Source of the DNA: Candidatus Saganbacteria bacterium
Lineage (GTDB): Bacteria > Margulisbacteria > WOR-1 > XYC2-FULL-46-14 > WPAF01
Direction of reading: 5' to 3'
Assembly: GCA_016223205.1 (NCBI GenBank)
Contig: JACRPM010000006.1
Location: forward strand, 1-64,000
Length of the DNA stretch: 64,000 nt
Below, in pieces: positions 1 through 8,136 of the stretch. The notes beneath the pieces were generated by a model. That model was not told where the DNA came from. It made no database searches and saw nothing but the letters and a program-made list of their open reading frames with translations. The number at the start of each line of letters is the position of its first letter. The stretch's first letter is position 1. Position numbers and translations under genes: made by a program.

Positions 1-65
1 CCTTCCCTAAGTGCCTCAAGCGCCACCCGGGACTTAAAATCCGCGTCAAATTTCTTGCGCATCAT
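1..65 (-). CDS. IS3-family transposase OrfA, N-terminal fragment
   Basis: The minus strand encodes MMRKKFDADFKSRVALEALR and continues past the left edge. This is the characteristic start of IS3/IS911 OrfA proteins (helix-turn-helix DNA-binding subunit, family pattern K(K/R)(F/Y)..(F)K..VALEA). Two adjacent ATGs (65 and 62) are possible; the ribosome binding site GGAGGG lies 7 to 13 bases upstream. Only about 21 residues are visible, so function is inferred from that segment and from the IS-like end just upstream. Confidence 0.65.
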   Translation of the reverse strand, partial: MMRKKFDADFKSRVALEALRE

Positions 66-134
66 AACTGTTCCCTCCTGATTAAAATTGTAGCAGTTTT
101 TACATCTTAACCAGTGGTCCAGTTTTTGGGGTCA
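1..134 (-). mobile_element. End of an IS3-family insertion sequence (cut by window edge)
   Basis: Read on the minus strand, the element begins TGACCCCAAAAACTGG at position 134, an IS3-type terminal sequence starting with TG. A short leader and a good ribosome binding site (GGAGGG) then precede an OrfA-like reading frame that runs off the left edge. To its right, at 135, IS110 transposase coding sequence begins abruptly, so the IS3 copy looks inserted in the IS110 gene. The other end and the target duplication lie outside the window. Confidence 0.7.
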
Positions 135-1172
135 ATTATAACGATCGTAATTATAGACGATCGGGGAGAGAAAATAAAAGAGGGGGTGGTAAAAACAGAC
201 GAAGATGAAATTAAAGGATTCTTTGCTCCATATAAGGAGAATGTGTCCGCGGTAGTGGAAACCTGTCTTAATTGGGTATTCGTCCACCGGACCTTGAGGG
301 GATATATCCGGGAAATCAAGGTAGCCCAGACCTACAAGTTGAGGATAATCGCCGAAGCGAAGGTGAAAACGGACAGCATAGACGCGAACACGTTAGCCCA
401 AATGCTGCGAATCGGGTATATTCCGGAGATTTACGTGCCGGATGATAAGACCTTGAAGCTGAGAGAGCTGATTAGGGCGAGGATCTATCTGGTCAGGTTG
501 AAGACCAGGTTAAAGAACAAGATTCACAGCGTTTTAGATAAAAATGGCTTCCGCAATCCTCCTGGAACAGATCTGTTCGGTAAGGCCGGGAGACAATTTC
601 TGCGGACCATGACTATCGGCAATCCGGAGGAAGGAATTATCGCCAGATATCTGGAGCTGATCGAGAAGCTTGAGGAGAACATCGAGGCCTTCGAGATTAT
701 TGTAGGGAACAATGTCGATGAGACGCCGGAGATCAAGTTGCTGCGCAGTATTCCCGGCATCGGCCGGATCAGTTCGCATTTGTTGCTGGCCGAGATCGGC
801 CCGATTGGAAGATTCAGAAACAAAGAGCGGCTATGTTCTTTCGCCGGGCTCTGCCCGAGGATTTACGCGTCCGGCGAAGTGGAGCGGCGCGGGCACATCA
901 GCAAGGCCGGCAATGCCTATATGCGCTGGATATTAACCGAATGCGCCCAGGTGGCCAGCCGGCATTCTCCGGGATTGAGAAGAATCTTTTGTCGGATTCA
1001 AAGACGGCATGGCGGCAAAGTAGCCGTTATAGCCGTGGCCAGAAGAATGCTGGAGATTGTTTTTGCTGTCTTGTCCCGAAAAGAAGAATTCAGTGAAACC
1101 AAGGCGTTTCCCAAATTGTCCCGATACGCTTCTAAATTGTCTACCTCCAGGGAGAGGTCTTATATCGTTTAA
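114..1172 (+). pseudogene. IS110-family transposase, 5' truncated by IS3 insertion
   Basis: The protein has the IS110 architecture: a RuvC-like DEDD domain followed by a Transposase_20 helix-hairpin-helix region (LLRSIPGIGRISSHLL) and the conserved serine region (RRGHISKAGNAYMRW). Of the DEDD acidic residues, Glu49 (VVETC) and the Asp pair of KTDSIDAN (87 and 90) are present. The usual first segment with the first catalytic Asp (GIDxHK-like) is absent. The first seven codons, from GTG at 114, are read from the end of the IS3 element at 134, so this start is artificial. IS110 enzymes recombine DNA guided by a bridge RNA; this copy is very probably inactive. The rest of the frame is intact, suggesting a fairly recent disruption. 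Confidence 0.8.
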
Positions 1173-1324
1173 GCGATCGGGAATGAACCTTTAACATGCC
1201 CTGAAATAAGGGCGTATAGGCGTGTATTGAATGCCGTTGTTATTAAGGTTTAAAAGGAACCGCGACGTTTAGTCGCAGGTTCCTTGACTATTGCTTTCAT
1301 AGGCGTCAATTTTGGGGGAGGATT
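135..1324 (+). mobile_element. Remnant of an IS110-family element
   Basis: The truncated transposase gene is followed by about 150 noncoding bases (1173-1324) before the stop codon of the next gene. The left end and any upstream guide RNA region are cut off by the IS3 insertion. The right boundary cannot be fixed by eye. The noncoding tail contains a strong hairpin at 1254-1285. Confidence 0.55.
1254..1285 (+). terminator. Strong hairpin in the IS110 3' noncoding region
   Basis: Arms AAGGAACC (1254-1261) and GGTTCCTT (1278-1285) enclose a nested stem GCGAC-GTTTA-GTCGC. There is only a weak T tail, so it may be a terminator or part of a noncoding RNA of the element (IS1111-type elements carry guide RNA on the 3' side). 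Its function is not determined. Confidence 0.4.
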
Positions 1325-4300
1325 TCAGGTAATTCGGGGTTTAGGCTTAATATAACGTTGGAAGATCTCTCCGATTGGAAGGATGAAGAAATCCGCCCAG
1401 GTGATTGCGTGGAATTTTTGCCTTATCTCGCCCAGGATAGCCGGAGTTATAGTTACATTCGGATCAGCGGCGAACTTATAAAGGCTTTTAAGCTTGAAGC
1501 CAAAGGCCTCTTCCCTATTTATCCCGTCAAAGGATTCGTCAAATTCACCAATGAGCATGATGATCTCGTTGGCTCCCCGGTTGGGGATGGCCACGTAATA
1601 TTTTCCAGAAAAGGCCGCTCCTTTCGATTCATCTATTTTATCTATGAAGATCTTCAGGCCATCATTGGTTTCAATAAAAATGCCGGACTTATGGTCGGTA
1701 GCCCGTACGATCTGGTCGTCCGCCCGCGAGGGATAATGCACCGCGATCCCCCTTTTGGACCCTTTCCTGACCCGTAGATAGGGGTGCCTTTTTCCTCCTT
1801 CCGGCCGCTCCTCGATGTCATAAACAAGAGAACCCAAAACATTTTTAAATGCCCGGCGTAGAATGGCGACCTCGTGCTGGTGCTGTGGGTCCAAGCCGGC
1901 GACCAGGCCGGGGACCTGCAGGAGGTGCTCAATATCAATTACCTGTTCAGGATGCTCTAAGCTATAAGCGGCTACGCTTAAAGGCGCAATGAAAGCCGGG
2001 TCGCTCTTTAACTCAAACAGGTCCAGGGTGTCTTCTTTTAAGTTTAATTCCACCTGGAATCTCCAGGAAGGCGCGGTGATCTTTTCCCGCAAGGTCTTGA
2101 AACCCCCAGAGGGCAGGGGAGCCAAAGTAACTTTTTCCCCGTCATTTACGGTCAGATCAAAATTACCATCGATCACGGTGCCCGGCTCCACAAAAAGCTC
2201 GCCGTTCCCTTTGATCACGATCCGGCAGTGCTCTTTTTCTTCAAATTCCCCCTGCCAGTTCTTATTCCTGTCCAACACTTTCTTGCGGCCGGCATTTCTC
2301 ACGGCCAGGTTATGGATACGGACTTTACCGGCGCGGCCGGGATCGGGTATGATCGCTCCCTGGTTGTCGGCCGCCAGCCGGCTGTCGCCGATCTCGTTCT
2401 CAACTACAACCTGCAGGTCTCCGGAAAGGTCCAAATTTCTAACTTCTGCGTGGAAACCGGACAAGTATAGGGTGCTGCCTTCCGCGACCCTGCCGCCCCT
2501 CACTTTTGACCTTAAGAGGTCTTCACGCAGGGAGAAAGCCGGGGTGAGCTCGATAACGCTTTCGGTCGATGGGAATTCTTTGCCGCCTAAATCCGGCTTC
2601 AATCGATGCTCCACCTTCACTCCGGCCGAAAGCAGCCAGGCCGCCGCCCGATCGGAATAATTTTGACGGCAGGTAGCGACGGTGTCGACGGGTTTTTCGG
2701 GCTCGTTTTTAAAAACATCGAAATGGCTGGAAGGATGGGAACCCCGCTGTCCGTTCATGACAAAAACCGGCAGTTCTTCAGGCCTGCTCGCGGTTATCAC
2801 TTCCGCCAGTCCCTGCATCTGCGCTTCTCCTCGGCCGCCCCTAACTTCTTTATGATCGGCGTGGGAGGTTTGCATTTTTCCAAGATTTATTATTTCTCCC
2901 GGGAAAGGATCTCTTTCAATTATCGGCCTGATCCGGCTGGAATCCGCAAAAAGAAAATTTAAATTGTTGGGATTGCGGGAATATCCGGTGTTTGGATCGG
3001 CATCATCTCGTATCCCAAAGCTATTCAATACCGGATATTCGATATTCCTGATCGAAAAGGAGCCGTCTCCGTTCTGCGCCAAAACCACCGATCCCTCCGG
3101 CGCTCCCGCTCTGCGGGGAGAGGTGGAGAATCCAAAAGCCGCATTTCTCATCATTCCCAGCCCGGCGAATTCGAGCAAGTGAGCAAAAAGGAACGGGTTG
3201 TTGCCCTGCAAGACCAGGGTGAATCTTTTCAAATCTTCCGCCAGCTCCGCCTGTGCGGCACTGCTAAAATACAGCCGCCAGAAGTCGCCGTGTCCATGGG
3301 GCTTGGTGTTCAGTTCGTAGGGGCCCTTCCGCAGCCATTTACCCTCTGCCGAAACCACGGGGATAAGCGGCTGGCTTACGCGGCTGACATTCTTTCTTCC
3401 CAGACCGTAATATCCGTGTGCTTCAAAATCTTCGGCAATCCTGGTATCCGTGAGGTGGCTGGTCATCATGAAGTAGGGAATTTGGACGCCCCGCTCGGCC
3501 GCGGCCTGGGTTAAATAGAACAGATTTTTAATGGCTAAAATTGAATCCGCATGAAGCCCGAAGATGTTCCGACGTGAAAGGGGCAGGAAAGGATAGGTCG
3601 CCTGGGGCAGGGGCCTGCCTTCGGCATCCATATATTTTAATCTTTCGGCGGCGCCGCCCACTACGGCGGCAAAAACCACCTCATCCAGCCGGGACAGGGC
3701 GGTAAGCAGGGCTTTCTTGATCAGAGGGATGTCTTCCGGCTTTACATCGCTGACTTCGGTTACGGGCGGGGCCTGCAGGGATTTTAATACCGGAGGCGCA
3801 ATTTTCCCTTCAGCGGTATCGATCAAAAGATTAACCCTTTGGCTGTATTCCTCGATCCCGATGAAATCATCCAGCTCCCGAAGTTGTTTGAGTAGCCCCT
3901 GTTTTTGCGGCAGATCCGCCTTTCCTGCGGTCCAGTCCCCAAAAACCGCCTCACCCTGGTTAATGGTCGTCAACCGGGAAATCAAGTTCCAGTCACTTTT
4001 GGATATAACACCGTCGAATAGATCTTTTAATAGCTCGATCTTCCAGGCCGGGGCGTCGATCTCGGTTCGGTTGGCGATCGCCCGCAAATCGGTATCGGCT
4101 GCCAGCCGCGCTTCGTAACCGCCAAAGAGTATGGATTCAAATAAATCCCGTTTCTGCTCGTAAAGAAAACAGTGTTCAATTAAGTAATCCAGAGTATCAC
4201 GATCAATGCCGCGGCGGACCTTGGCCGATTCGAGATACTGGTTGGTGGCCTGACGAATGGTGAGTTCGCCCCGGGTGAAGGCCACTGCGGATTGCTGAGT

Positions 4301-4423
4301 TCGGCGCAGCGCTTCACCGGCGCCCATTTGCCCCCGGGCAATCCTGAAAAGATTTTCCAAGGCATAGGCCGCAGTCCGGCGAGTGGTTCGAGTCAAAGTA
4401 GGATTTAAGATCGTGTATTTCAA
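1325..4423 (-). CDS. UDP-sugar pyrophosphorylase-like nucleotidyltransferase, long form
   Basis: The family transfers UMP from UTP to sugar-1-phosphates to make UDP-sugars. Recognition rests on the GG..ER..Y nucleotide-binding loop (256-264), an FMMTS motif near 318, KPHGHGD at 374-380 (matching the KPHGHGDV of plant UDP-sugar pyrophosphorylases), a TGYS-type segment, and a C-terminal left-handed beta-helix-like region around 650-720. At 1032 residues it is much longer than the usual ~600. The extra sequence is an alpha-helical N-terminal region of about 220 residues and a C-terminal extension of unknown function. No signal peptide is seen, so it is cytoplasmic. The start has a ribosome binding site (AGAAAGGA) and follows a sigma28-like promoter. 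It probably supplies UDP-sugars for glycan assembly. Confidence 0.7.
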   Translation of the reverse strand: MKYTILNPTLTRTTRRTAAYALENLFRIARGQMGAGEALRRTQQSAVAFTRGELTIRQATNQYLESAKVRRGIDRDTLDYLIEHCFLYEQKRDLFESILFGGYEARLAADTDLRAIANRTEIDAPAWKIELLKDLFDGVISKSDWNLISRLTTINQGEAVFGDWTAGKADLPQKQGLLKQLRELDDFIGIEEYSQRVNLLIDTAEGKIAPPVLKSLQAPPVTEVSDVKPEDIPLIKKALLTALSRLDEVVFAAVVGGAAERLKYMDAEGRPLPQATYPFLPLSRRNIFGLHADSILAIKNLFYLTQAAAERGVQIPYFMMTSHLTDTRIAEDFEAHGYYGLGRKNVSRVSQPLIPVVSAEGKWLRKGPYELNTKPHGHGDFWRLYFSSAAQAELAEDLKRFTLVLQGNNPFLFAHLLEFAGLGMMRNAAFGFSTSPRRAGAPEGSVVLAQNGDGSFSIRNIEYPVLNSFGIRDDADPNTGYSRNPNNLNFLFADSSRIRPIIERDPFPGEIINLGKMQTSHADHKEVRGGRGEAQMQGLAEVITASRPEELPVFVMNGQRGSHPSSHFDVFKNEPEKPVDTVATCRQNYSDRAAAWLLSAGVKVEHRLKPDLGGKEFPSTESVIELTPAFSLREDLLRSKVRGGRVAEGSTLYLSGFHAEVRNLDLSGDLQVVVENEIGDSRLAADNQGAIIPDPGRAGKVRIHNLAVRNAGRKKVLDRNKNWQGEFEEKEHCRIVIKGNGELFVEPGTVIDGNFDLTVNDGEKVTLAPLPSGGFKTLREKITAPSWRFQVELNLKEDTLDLFELKSDPAFIAPLSVAAYSLEHPEQVIDIEHLLQVPGLVAGLDPQHQHEVAILRRAFKNVLGSLVYDIEERPEGGKRHPYLRVRKGSKRGIAVHYPSRADDQIVRATDHKSGIFIETNDGLKIFIDKIDESKGAAFSGKYYVAIPNRGANEIIMLIGEFDESFDGINREEAFGFKLKSLYKFAADPNVTITPAILGEIRQKFHAITWADFFILPIGEIFQRYIKPKPRIT

Positions 4424-4444
4424 TGCATTTTATCCTTTCTAAAA

Positions 4445-4475
4445 TGTATTTCGACGAACCGCCTAAAAAATTTCA
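4445..4475 (-). promoter_or_regulatory. Sigma28-like promoter of the pyrophosphorylase gene
   Basis: On the minus strand TGAAA (4475-4471) is followed after exactly 16 bases by TC then GAAATACA. The spacing equals that of the other copies, and the -10 differs from CCGATATA by two bases. It lies just upstream of the 4423 start codon and its ribosome binding site, and begins at the stop of the upstream gene. Confidence 0.6.
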
Positions 4476-4961
4476 GCTAACTTTTGGTCGGATGCGGATC
4501 GGTAATATCCGCTGGGTGGCGAAATAAAAAACCAGGTCTTTACCATCGGGCGCGAACTTCAATTTTCTCCAAAAAGTCGGGGTGCGGGGCTGGATGATCT
4601 TCATGCCTAAAAGTCCCTTTCTTTTCCCCCAAGAAAGCGCCAAGGAGACCAGGCTGCTGCCGATCCCGCGGAGGTGGGCGCGCGATTGCTCTGCCACCTC
4701 TATGGCCGGACCTTTGGTGCAGGAGCTCCATTCGGATAAACTTTCAGCAGAGCTGAACTTCAAAGTCCCATAATGGACATACATCCATCGGCCCTCAAGG
4801 TTAAAATCAAAATGGCCGGCATAGTGGTTTCCCTGCCGAGCTTCGACATAATGCATGCCGGTCATGTGGTCTATTTGAACTCTAAAGCTAAAAGCGGGGA
4901 TTTTCCCGACGCGGGGCAAATTTCTTTTCGCCAACGGTCTTTCGGTCACTACCATTACCAT
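4473..4961 (-). CDS. GNAT-like acetyltransferase domain protein
   Basis: A protein of 162 residues. The C-terminal half carries RGIGSSLVSLALSWGKRKG, resembling the acetyl-CoA-binding R/Q-x-x-G-x-G/A motif of GNAT acetyltransferases, followed by a beta strand and FWRKLKF, similar to the FY.k.GF segment near the end of GNAT domains. The N-terminal half looks like the antiparallel beta strands of the fold. The substrate is unknown. No signal peptide is present. ATG 4961 lies 13 bases after the first base of the promoter -10 GATA-like element, with no ribosome binding site, suggesting a leaderless transcript; ATG 4955 is an alternative. Confidence 0.5.
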   Translation of the reverse strand: MVMVVTERPLAKRNLPRVGKIPAFSFRVQIDHMTGMHYVEARQGNHYAGHFDFNLEGRWMYVHYGTLKFSSAESLSEWSSCTKGPAIEVAEQSRAHLRGIGSSLVSLALSWGKRKGLLGMKIIQPRTPTFWRKLKFAPDGKDLVFYFATQRILPIRIRPKVS

Positions 4962-4966
4962 ATGCC

Positions 4967-4997
4967 TGGTTTTCGGCCTGATCGCCGTGAAATTTCA
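4967..4997 (-). promoter_or_regulatory. Sigma28-like promoter of the GNAT-like gene
   Basis: The minus strand shows TGAAATTT (from 4997), 16 bases after TGAAA, then CCGAAAAC. The -35 is perfect and the CCGA of the -10 is kept. It overlaps the 5' side of the convergent-free gap before the LacI gene's 3' end. Confidence 0.55.
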
Positions 4998-5009
4998 CCA
5001 AAAGCGAAA

Positions 5010-6026
5010 TTATTTCTTGGGCCCGGCCGTACTTTTTCTTTCTACCAGCTGGACCGGCAGGGTATGCCGGTAGGCGATGGCGCTGGGGTTCTCGATCACA
5101 TCCAGCAACACCTTCACTGCGGTCCTTCCTAAATTCTCCACATCGACATGGACGGTCGATATTTCCGGCAAGTAAGGGGCCACGTAGAAAGTGGAAGGAA
5201 GGTCGTCAAATCCCATGATAGAAATATCTTTTGGCACCTTAATTCCCTTTTTGATAAGGCGATCATAAGCGATATAAGCGATGGGGTCGCTGATACAGAG
5301 CAGGGCGGTGGGAGGATCATTGAGAGCCAGCAGCTTATCTACTGCGGAGCAGGAGGCCTCATATCTTATAAAATCGGCCTGGACAATATATTCTTTGGGA
5401 ATTTCCAGCCCGGCCTCGAACATAGCAAAGCGATAGCCCTCCAGGCGGTCGGCCACCACCGGGTCGAAGATCGGGCCGCCGGAGATAAAGGCGATTTTTT
5501 TATGGCCGAGGGAAATAAGATGTTTAGTAGCTTCATACATTCCCGCCCGGCCGTCGGGCATGACGGTATGGGTCTCAAGCCCCGGCACTGGATGACCACA
5601 GAGGACCAAAGGCAGGTTGCGCTGTTTGAGCATTAATATATGCTCGCGGGGGAGGGGGCCGAGGACCAGGATCCCGTCAATTATATTTTTAGATATTGCC
5701 CGGGGAAGTTCCTCCTGCTCTTTGGTAAAAGGTTCGAGGATCACATTAAAGCCCTGTTTTTGCGCTTCCTCTAGCACCCCAACACTTACCCGCCCGTAAA
5801 AATCGGTAAAGGGGATATAGCGGTCTAGGGCCAGAACCGCCAGGTTGAGATGCCTTTTGGTACTCGCCTTTTTATGGGCATATCCCAGCTCGGTGCAGAT
5901 CTCCAGTATCTTCTGCCTGGTCTTGCGGTTCACTTCGCGCGGATGGTTAAGGGCCTGCGAAACGGTAGCCAGTGAAACCCCGGCCTCTTTGGCAATATCT
6001 TCGATTAAAACCTTTTTCCTTTTCAT
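5010..6026 (-). CDS. LacI-family transcriptional regulator
   Basis: Residues 7-26 form the LacI helix-turn-helix (IEDIAKEAGVSLATVSQALN), followed by the hinge region and a periplasmic-binding-protein-like effector domain (FYGRVSVGVLEEA, the FI(S)GGP segment, ALLCISDPIAYIAYDRL, DISIMGFDDL). It is 338 residues, the usual length. These proteins bind palindromic operators and are released or tightened by a sugar effector. ATG 6026 is chosen because an AAGGTGAT ribosome binding site precedes it; an upstream in-frame ATG at 6044 lies inside the promoter -10. It sits among sugar-nucleotide, glycosidase and sugar-permease genes, so it probably controls some of them, though no operator was recognised with certainty. 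Confidence 0.92.
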   Translation of the reverse strand: MKRKKVLIEDIAKEAGVSLATVSQALNHPREVNRKTRQKILEICTELGYAHKKASTKRHLNLAVLALDRYIPFTDFYGRVSVGVLEEAQKQGFNVILEPFTKEQEELPRAISKNIIDGILVLGPLPREHILMLKQRNLPLVLCGHPVPGLETHTVMPDGRAGMYEATKHLISLGHKKIAFISGGPIFDPVVADRLEGYRFAMFEAGLEIPKEYIVQADFIRYEASCSAVDKLLALNDPPTALLCISDPIAYIAYDRLIKKGIKVPKDISIMGFDDLPSTFYVAPYLPEISTVHVDVENLGRTAVKVLLDVIENPSAIAYRHTLPVQLVERKSTAGPKK

Positions 6027-6043
6027 TATTCGATCACCTTGCA

Positions 6044-6074
6044 TATATATCGGAGGGTTTTATGGAAAATTTCA
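6044..6074 (-). promoter_or_regulatory. Sigma28-like promoter of the lacI-family gene
   Basis: The minus strand shows TGAAATTT (from 6074), exactly 16 bases after TGAAA, then CCGATATATATGC. This is one of the best matches in the window to the consensus TGAAA-N16-CCGATATATAT. Confidence 0.75.
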
Positions 6075-6191
6075 TATTATTTTAGATTTGGTTTTAGCTA
6101 ATTTTAGCCATTATTATAAACCATCGGCTTAATTATTTGCCGAGATAATGAAAAATATCAATGGTTGTCTATTTTGTCTCGCCCGGGCAGG

Positions 6192-6222
6192 TGAAATCGC
6201 CTGAAATATTTTAGGAAAATTA
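6192..6222 (+). promoter_or_regulatory. Possible weak sigma28-like promoter before the FGE-domain gene
   Basis: TGAAA at 6192 is followed after 16 bases by AGGAAAATTATG. Spacing is right but the -10 has GAAA in place of GATA. A second TGAAA at 6202 has no matching -10. The 79-base leader to the ATG at 6301 contains a good ribosome binding site. Confidence 0.35.
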
Positions 6223-6300
6223 TGTGGGAGCGCAAAGGAGGCGACGAGATCGTTAAGCTCCAAGAGGTCCCAGAGATCGGAATAAAAGGAGGAAAAGAGA

Positions 6301-7278
6301 ATGACAATCAGGAGAGTTCACTTAGTGTTTAACCCAAATAATAGAGTTGTGCCGGTTCGAGTAGAGGGAGGCAGGGTGAGGAGCGATGTAGTTTCTATAA
6401 ATACGAAACCAGATGAGAGATTGGCGGGGGTGATAGGACATTATCGAGGCAATTTAACTCCAGAAAGGGCTCACGAAATATTGCGAGATCGTGTTCAGGT
6501 GGATGGGTCGGCACGCGAATTCGATGGAGATTTATTAAGAATTGGCGTGGTTCAAAAGGCAATCCAATTCAATGTAGATTTAGGGATAAAGATGATAACG
6601 ATACCGGGCGACGAGTTTGTTTTCCAGGGTGTGCGAGGCGTCTATCATAAAGCATTTAGAATTGCCGAAACGGAAGTTACTAACGGCCATTTTAGGTTTC
6701 TATTAGAAAGGGAACCGAAAGGTTTAACAAGAATTCTAGGGAATCCGAAAGGACGATTAAAATACTCGTTATCAAAAGTTGACCCGCAATATAAGCATGA
6801 AGCCGAAGATTGCCCAATGGTGGGTTTGTGTCAAACAGAGTGGGCTGTAATAGCCGAATTGTTGGGAAAACGATTGGCCACCGAGCTGGAATGGGAAAGA
6901 GCTGCGGCCGGGAAGAAGGGGAGAGTATTTTCATTCGGTGATAAATTCGACAAAAATAAAGTAACTTTTAACGGCGAAGGGACAAGAAGCGTATACGCTC
7001 ATCGAGATGCGGCCACGCCGGAAGGAGTGCTTGATTTGTCCGGAAATGTCTGGGAATGGACGAGCTCAACTTGGGGCGACATAGATTTATCCGATCCTAA
7101 GAATCCCCGATTCTCCAAAATTGGTGAAGAAAAAGTTATACGCGGTGGTTCTTGGGGCGGCTTTCCAGACTTCTTAAAGGCCTCGTACCGGTTCAGACTT
7201 CCTGTCGAGGAGCTGGGATCTGCCATTGGCGCCCGTTTCGCCGAGGGAGGAGGCGGTCGTTATCCTTATATTAGATAA
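6301..7278 (+). CDS. SUMF1/FGE-sulfatase domain protein without the catalytic cysteines
   Basis: Residues 98-320 have the formylglycine-generating-enzyme fold signature: MITIPGDEF, a conserved ETEVTNGHFRFLL strand-helix, KRLATELEWERAA, DLSGNVWEWTSS and VIRGGSWGG...ARF near the end. True FGE enzymes carry two cysteines after the RGGS segment; here that stretch (GGFPDFLKASYRF) has none, so copper-dependent formylglycine formation is unlikely and a structural or ligand-binding role is more plausible. The N-terminal ~95 residues are unrecognised and no signal peptide is seen. Strong ribosome binding site (AGGAGG). Such domains often accompany Ser/Thr kinases, and two kinases occur later in this window. 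Confidence 0.8.
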   Translation: MTIRRVHLVFNPNNRVVPVRVEGGRVRSDVVSINTKPDERLAGVIGHYRGNLTPERAHEILRDRVQVDGSAREFDGDLLRIGVVQKAIQFNVDLGIKMITIPGDEFVFQGVRGVYHKAFRIAETEVTNGHFRFLLEREPKGLTRILGNPKGRLKYSLSKVDPQYKHEAEDCPMVGLCQTEWAVIAELLGKRLATELEWERAAAGKKGRVFSFGDKFDKNKVTFNGEGTRSVYAHRDAATPEGVLDLSGNVWEWTSSTWGDIDLSDPKNPRFSKIGEEKVIRGGSWGGFPDFLKASYRFRLPVEELGSAIGARFAEGGGGRYPYIR

Positions 7279-7285
7279 AATACAT

Positions 7286-7316
7286 TGAAATTTTCGTGAA
7301 TTGCGCAGGATAATTA
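7286..7316 (+). promoter_or_regulatory. Sigma28-like promoter of the 2H phosphoesterase gene
   Basis: TGAAATTT at 7286, 16 bases after TGAAA, then AGGATAATTA. The G of GATA (7309) is 14 bases before ATG 7323 and there is no ribosome binding site, so the transcript probably begins at or next to the start codon. Confidence 0.65.
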
Positions 7317-7322
7317 GTTGCC

Positions 7323-8105
7323 ATGGAACTGTGTTTAGATAGGGCCGCGATCCGCCGCCGGATAACCAGCAATTTGAGGTACTTGAACTCAAATGAGCGG
7401 TTGCACGGCTATTACGAGGGCCGCTATGTCCGCGACCGCGAAGAGCTGGCAGCCAACCGCGTAGCCAGGGACAAGGTGCTCGGCTTACCCACTCCCGGGA
7501 TGATATTGGCAGTGGGGCCGGATCAGTTTCGCGGCGAGGTTTTAGAGGGAATTGAGCGCGTACAGCAAGAACTGGCGGCAGAGCCCGCGGTTTTCAATTT
7601 TACGCCCGGCTTTTTCCATATGACGGTACAGGTCCTCAATCCTTCTTTTAATACCGACCTGGCGGGGGCCGAAGGGGAAAAAGCCCCCTATACCGGGCCG
7701 GACTTTTTACGGGGAGCTAACTTTTTAAGATATGACTCGGTCATTCGCAGGTTATTGGCCGGCATGAGGCCTTTTGAGATATATTTTCAGGGCTTGGGAA
7801 TGTCCCCGGCGGCCGGTTTTATCCAGGGTTATGACCGGGGCATCCTGAACTCCTTGAGGATCGACCTGTTGCAAACCCTGGAAGATGAAGGATTGGACTT
7901 TGCCGACAAACAACCGGAAATTGTCCATGGAACGATCTCCTCTTTCACCTCGCCGTTGAGCGATCCGGCAGGATTTACGGCTCGGATCGATGCCTTAAGG
8001 GATAGAGAATTAGGCGGTCTCACGGTAAGAAAGATTTCACTGATCGGGGTTAGGGAGATGGGGCGGTCGGTCGAAGTGCTGCAAGAGTTCAGATTGCAAG
8101 TTTGA
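7323..8105 (+). CDS. 2H phosphoesterase superfamily protein
   Basis: A protein of 260 residues with two histidine motifs spaced as in the 2H superfamily: HMT at 99-101 (FFHMTVQVL) and HGT at 202-204 (VHGTISSF). In LigT, cyclic phosphodiesterase and AKAP7-like members the two H-x-T/S motifs hydrolyse 2',3'-cyclic or 2',5' phosphodiester bonds. The actual substrate cannot be read from sequence. No signal peptide. The short upstream promoter makes a leaderless mRNA likely. It is followed 31 bases later by a separately promoted operon. Confidence 0.75.
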   Translation: MELCLDRAAIRRRITSNLRYLNSNERLHGYYEGRYVRDREELAANRVARDKVLGLPTPGMILAVGPDQFRGEVLEGIERVQQELAAEPAVFNFTPGFFHMTVQVLNPSFNTDLAGAEGEKAPYTGPDFLRGANFLRYDSVIRRLLAGMRPFEIYFQGLGMSPAAGFIQGYDRGILNSLRIDLLQTLEDEGLDFADKQPEIVHGTISSFTSPLSDPAGFTARIDALRDRELGGLTVRKISLIGVREMGRSVEVLQEFRLQV

Positions 8106-8130
8106 CTTAGATTACCTCATAAAGTAAAAT
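8102..8130 (+). promoter_or_regulatory. Sigma70-type promoter of the GH94 operon
   Basis: TTGACT (8102-8107), a 17-base spacer and TAAAAT (8125-8130). The ATG at 8137 is 7 bases after the -10 hexamer and has no ribosome binding site, implying a leaderless message. The -35 overlaps the stop codon region of the upstream gene. Confidence 0.65.
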
Positions 8131-8136
8131 CACCAC

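Noticed and set aside
114-134. GTG at 114 as the true start of the IS110 transposase
   Set aside because: These codons belong to the terminal sequence of the IS3 element; intact family members begin with a GIDxHK-type segment which is missing.
6027-6044. ATG at 6044 as start of the LacI-family protein
   Set aside because: It lies in the -10 region of the promoter; ATG 6026 has a ribosome binding site and gives the standard N-terminus just before the helix-turn-helix.
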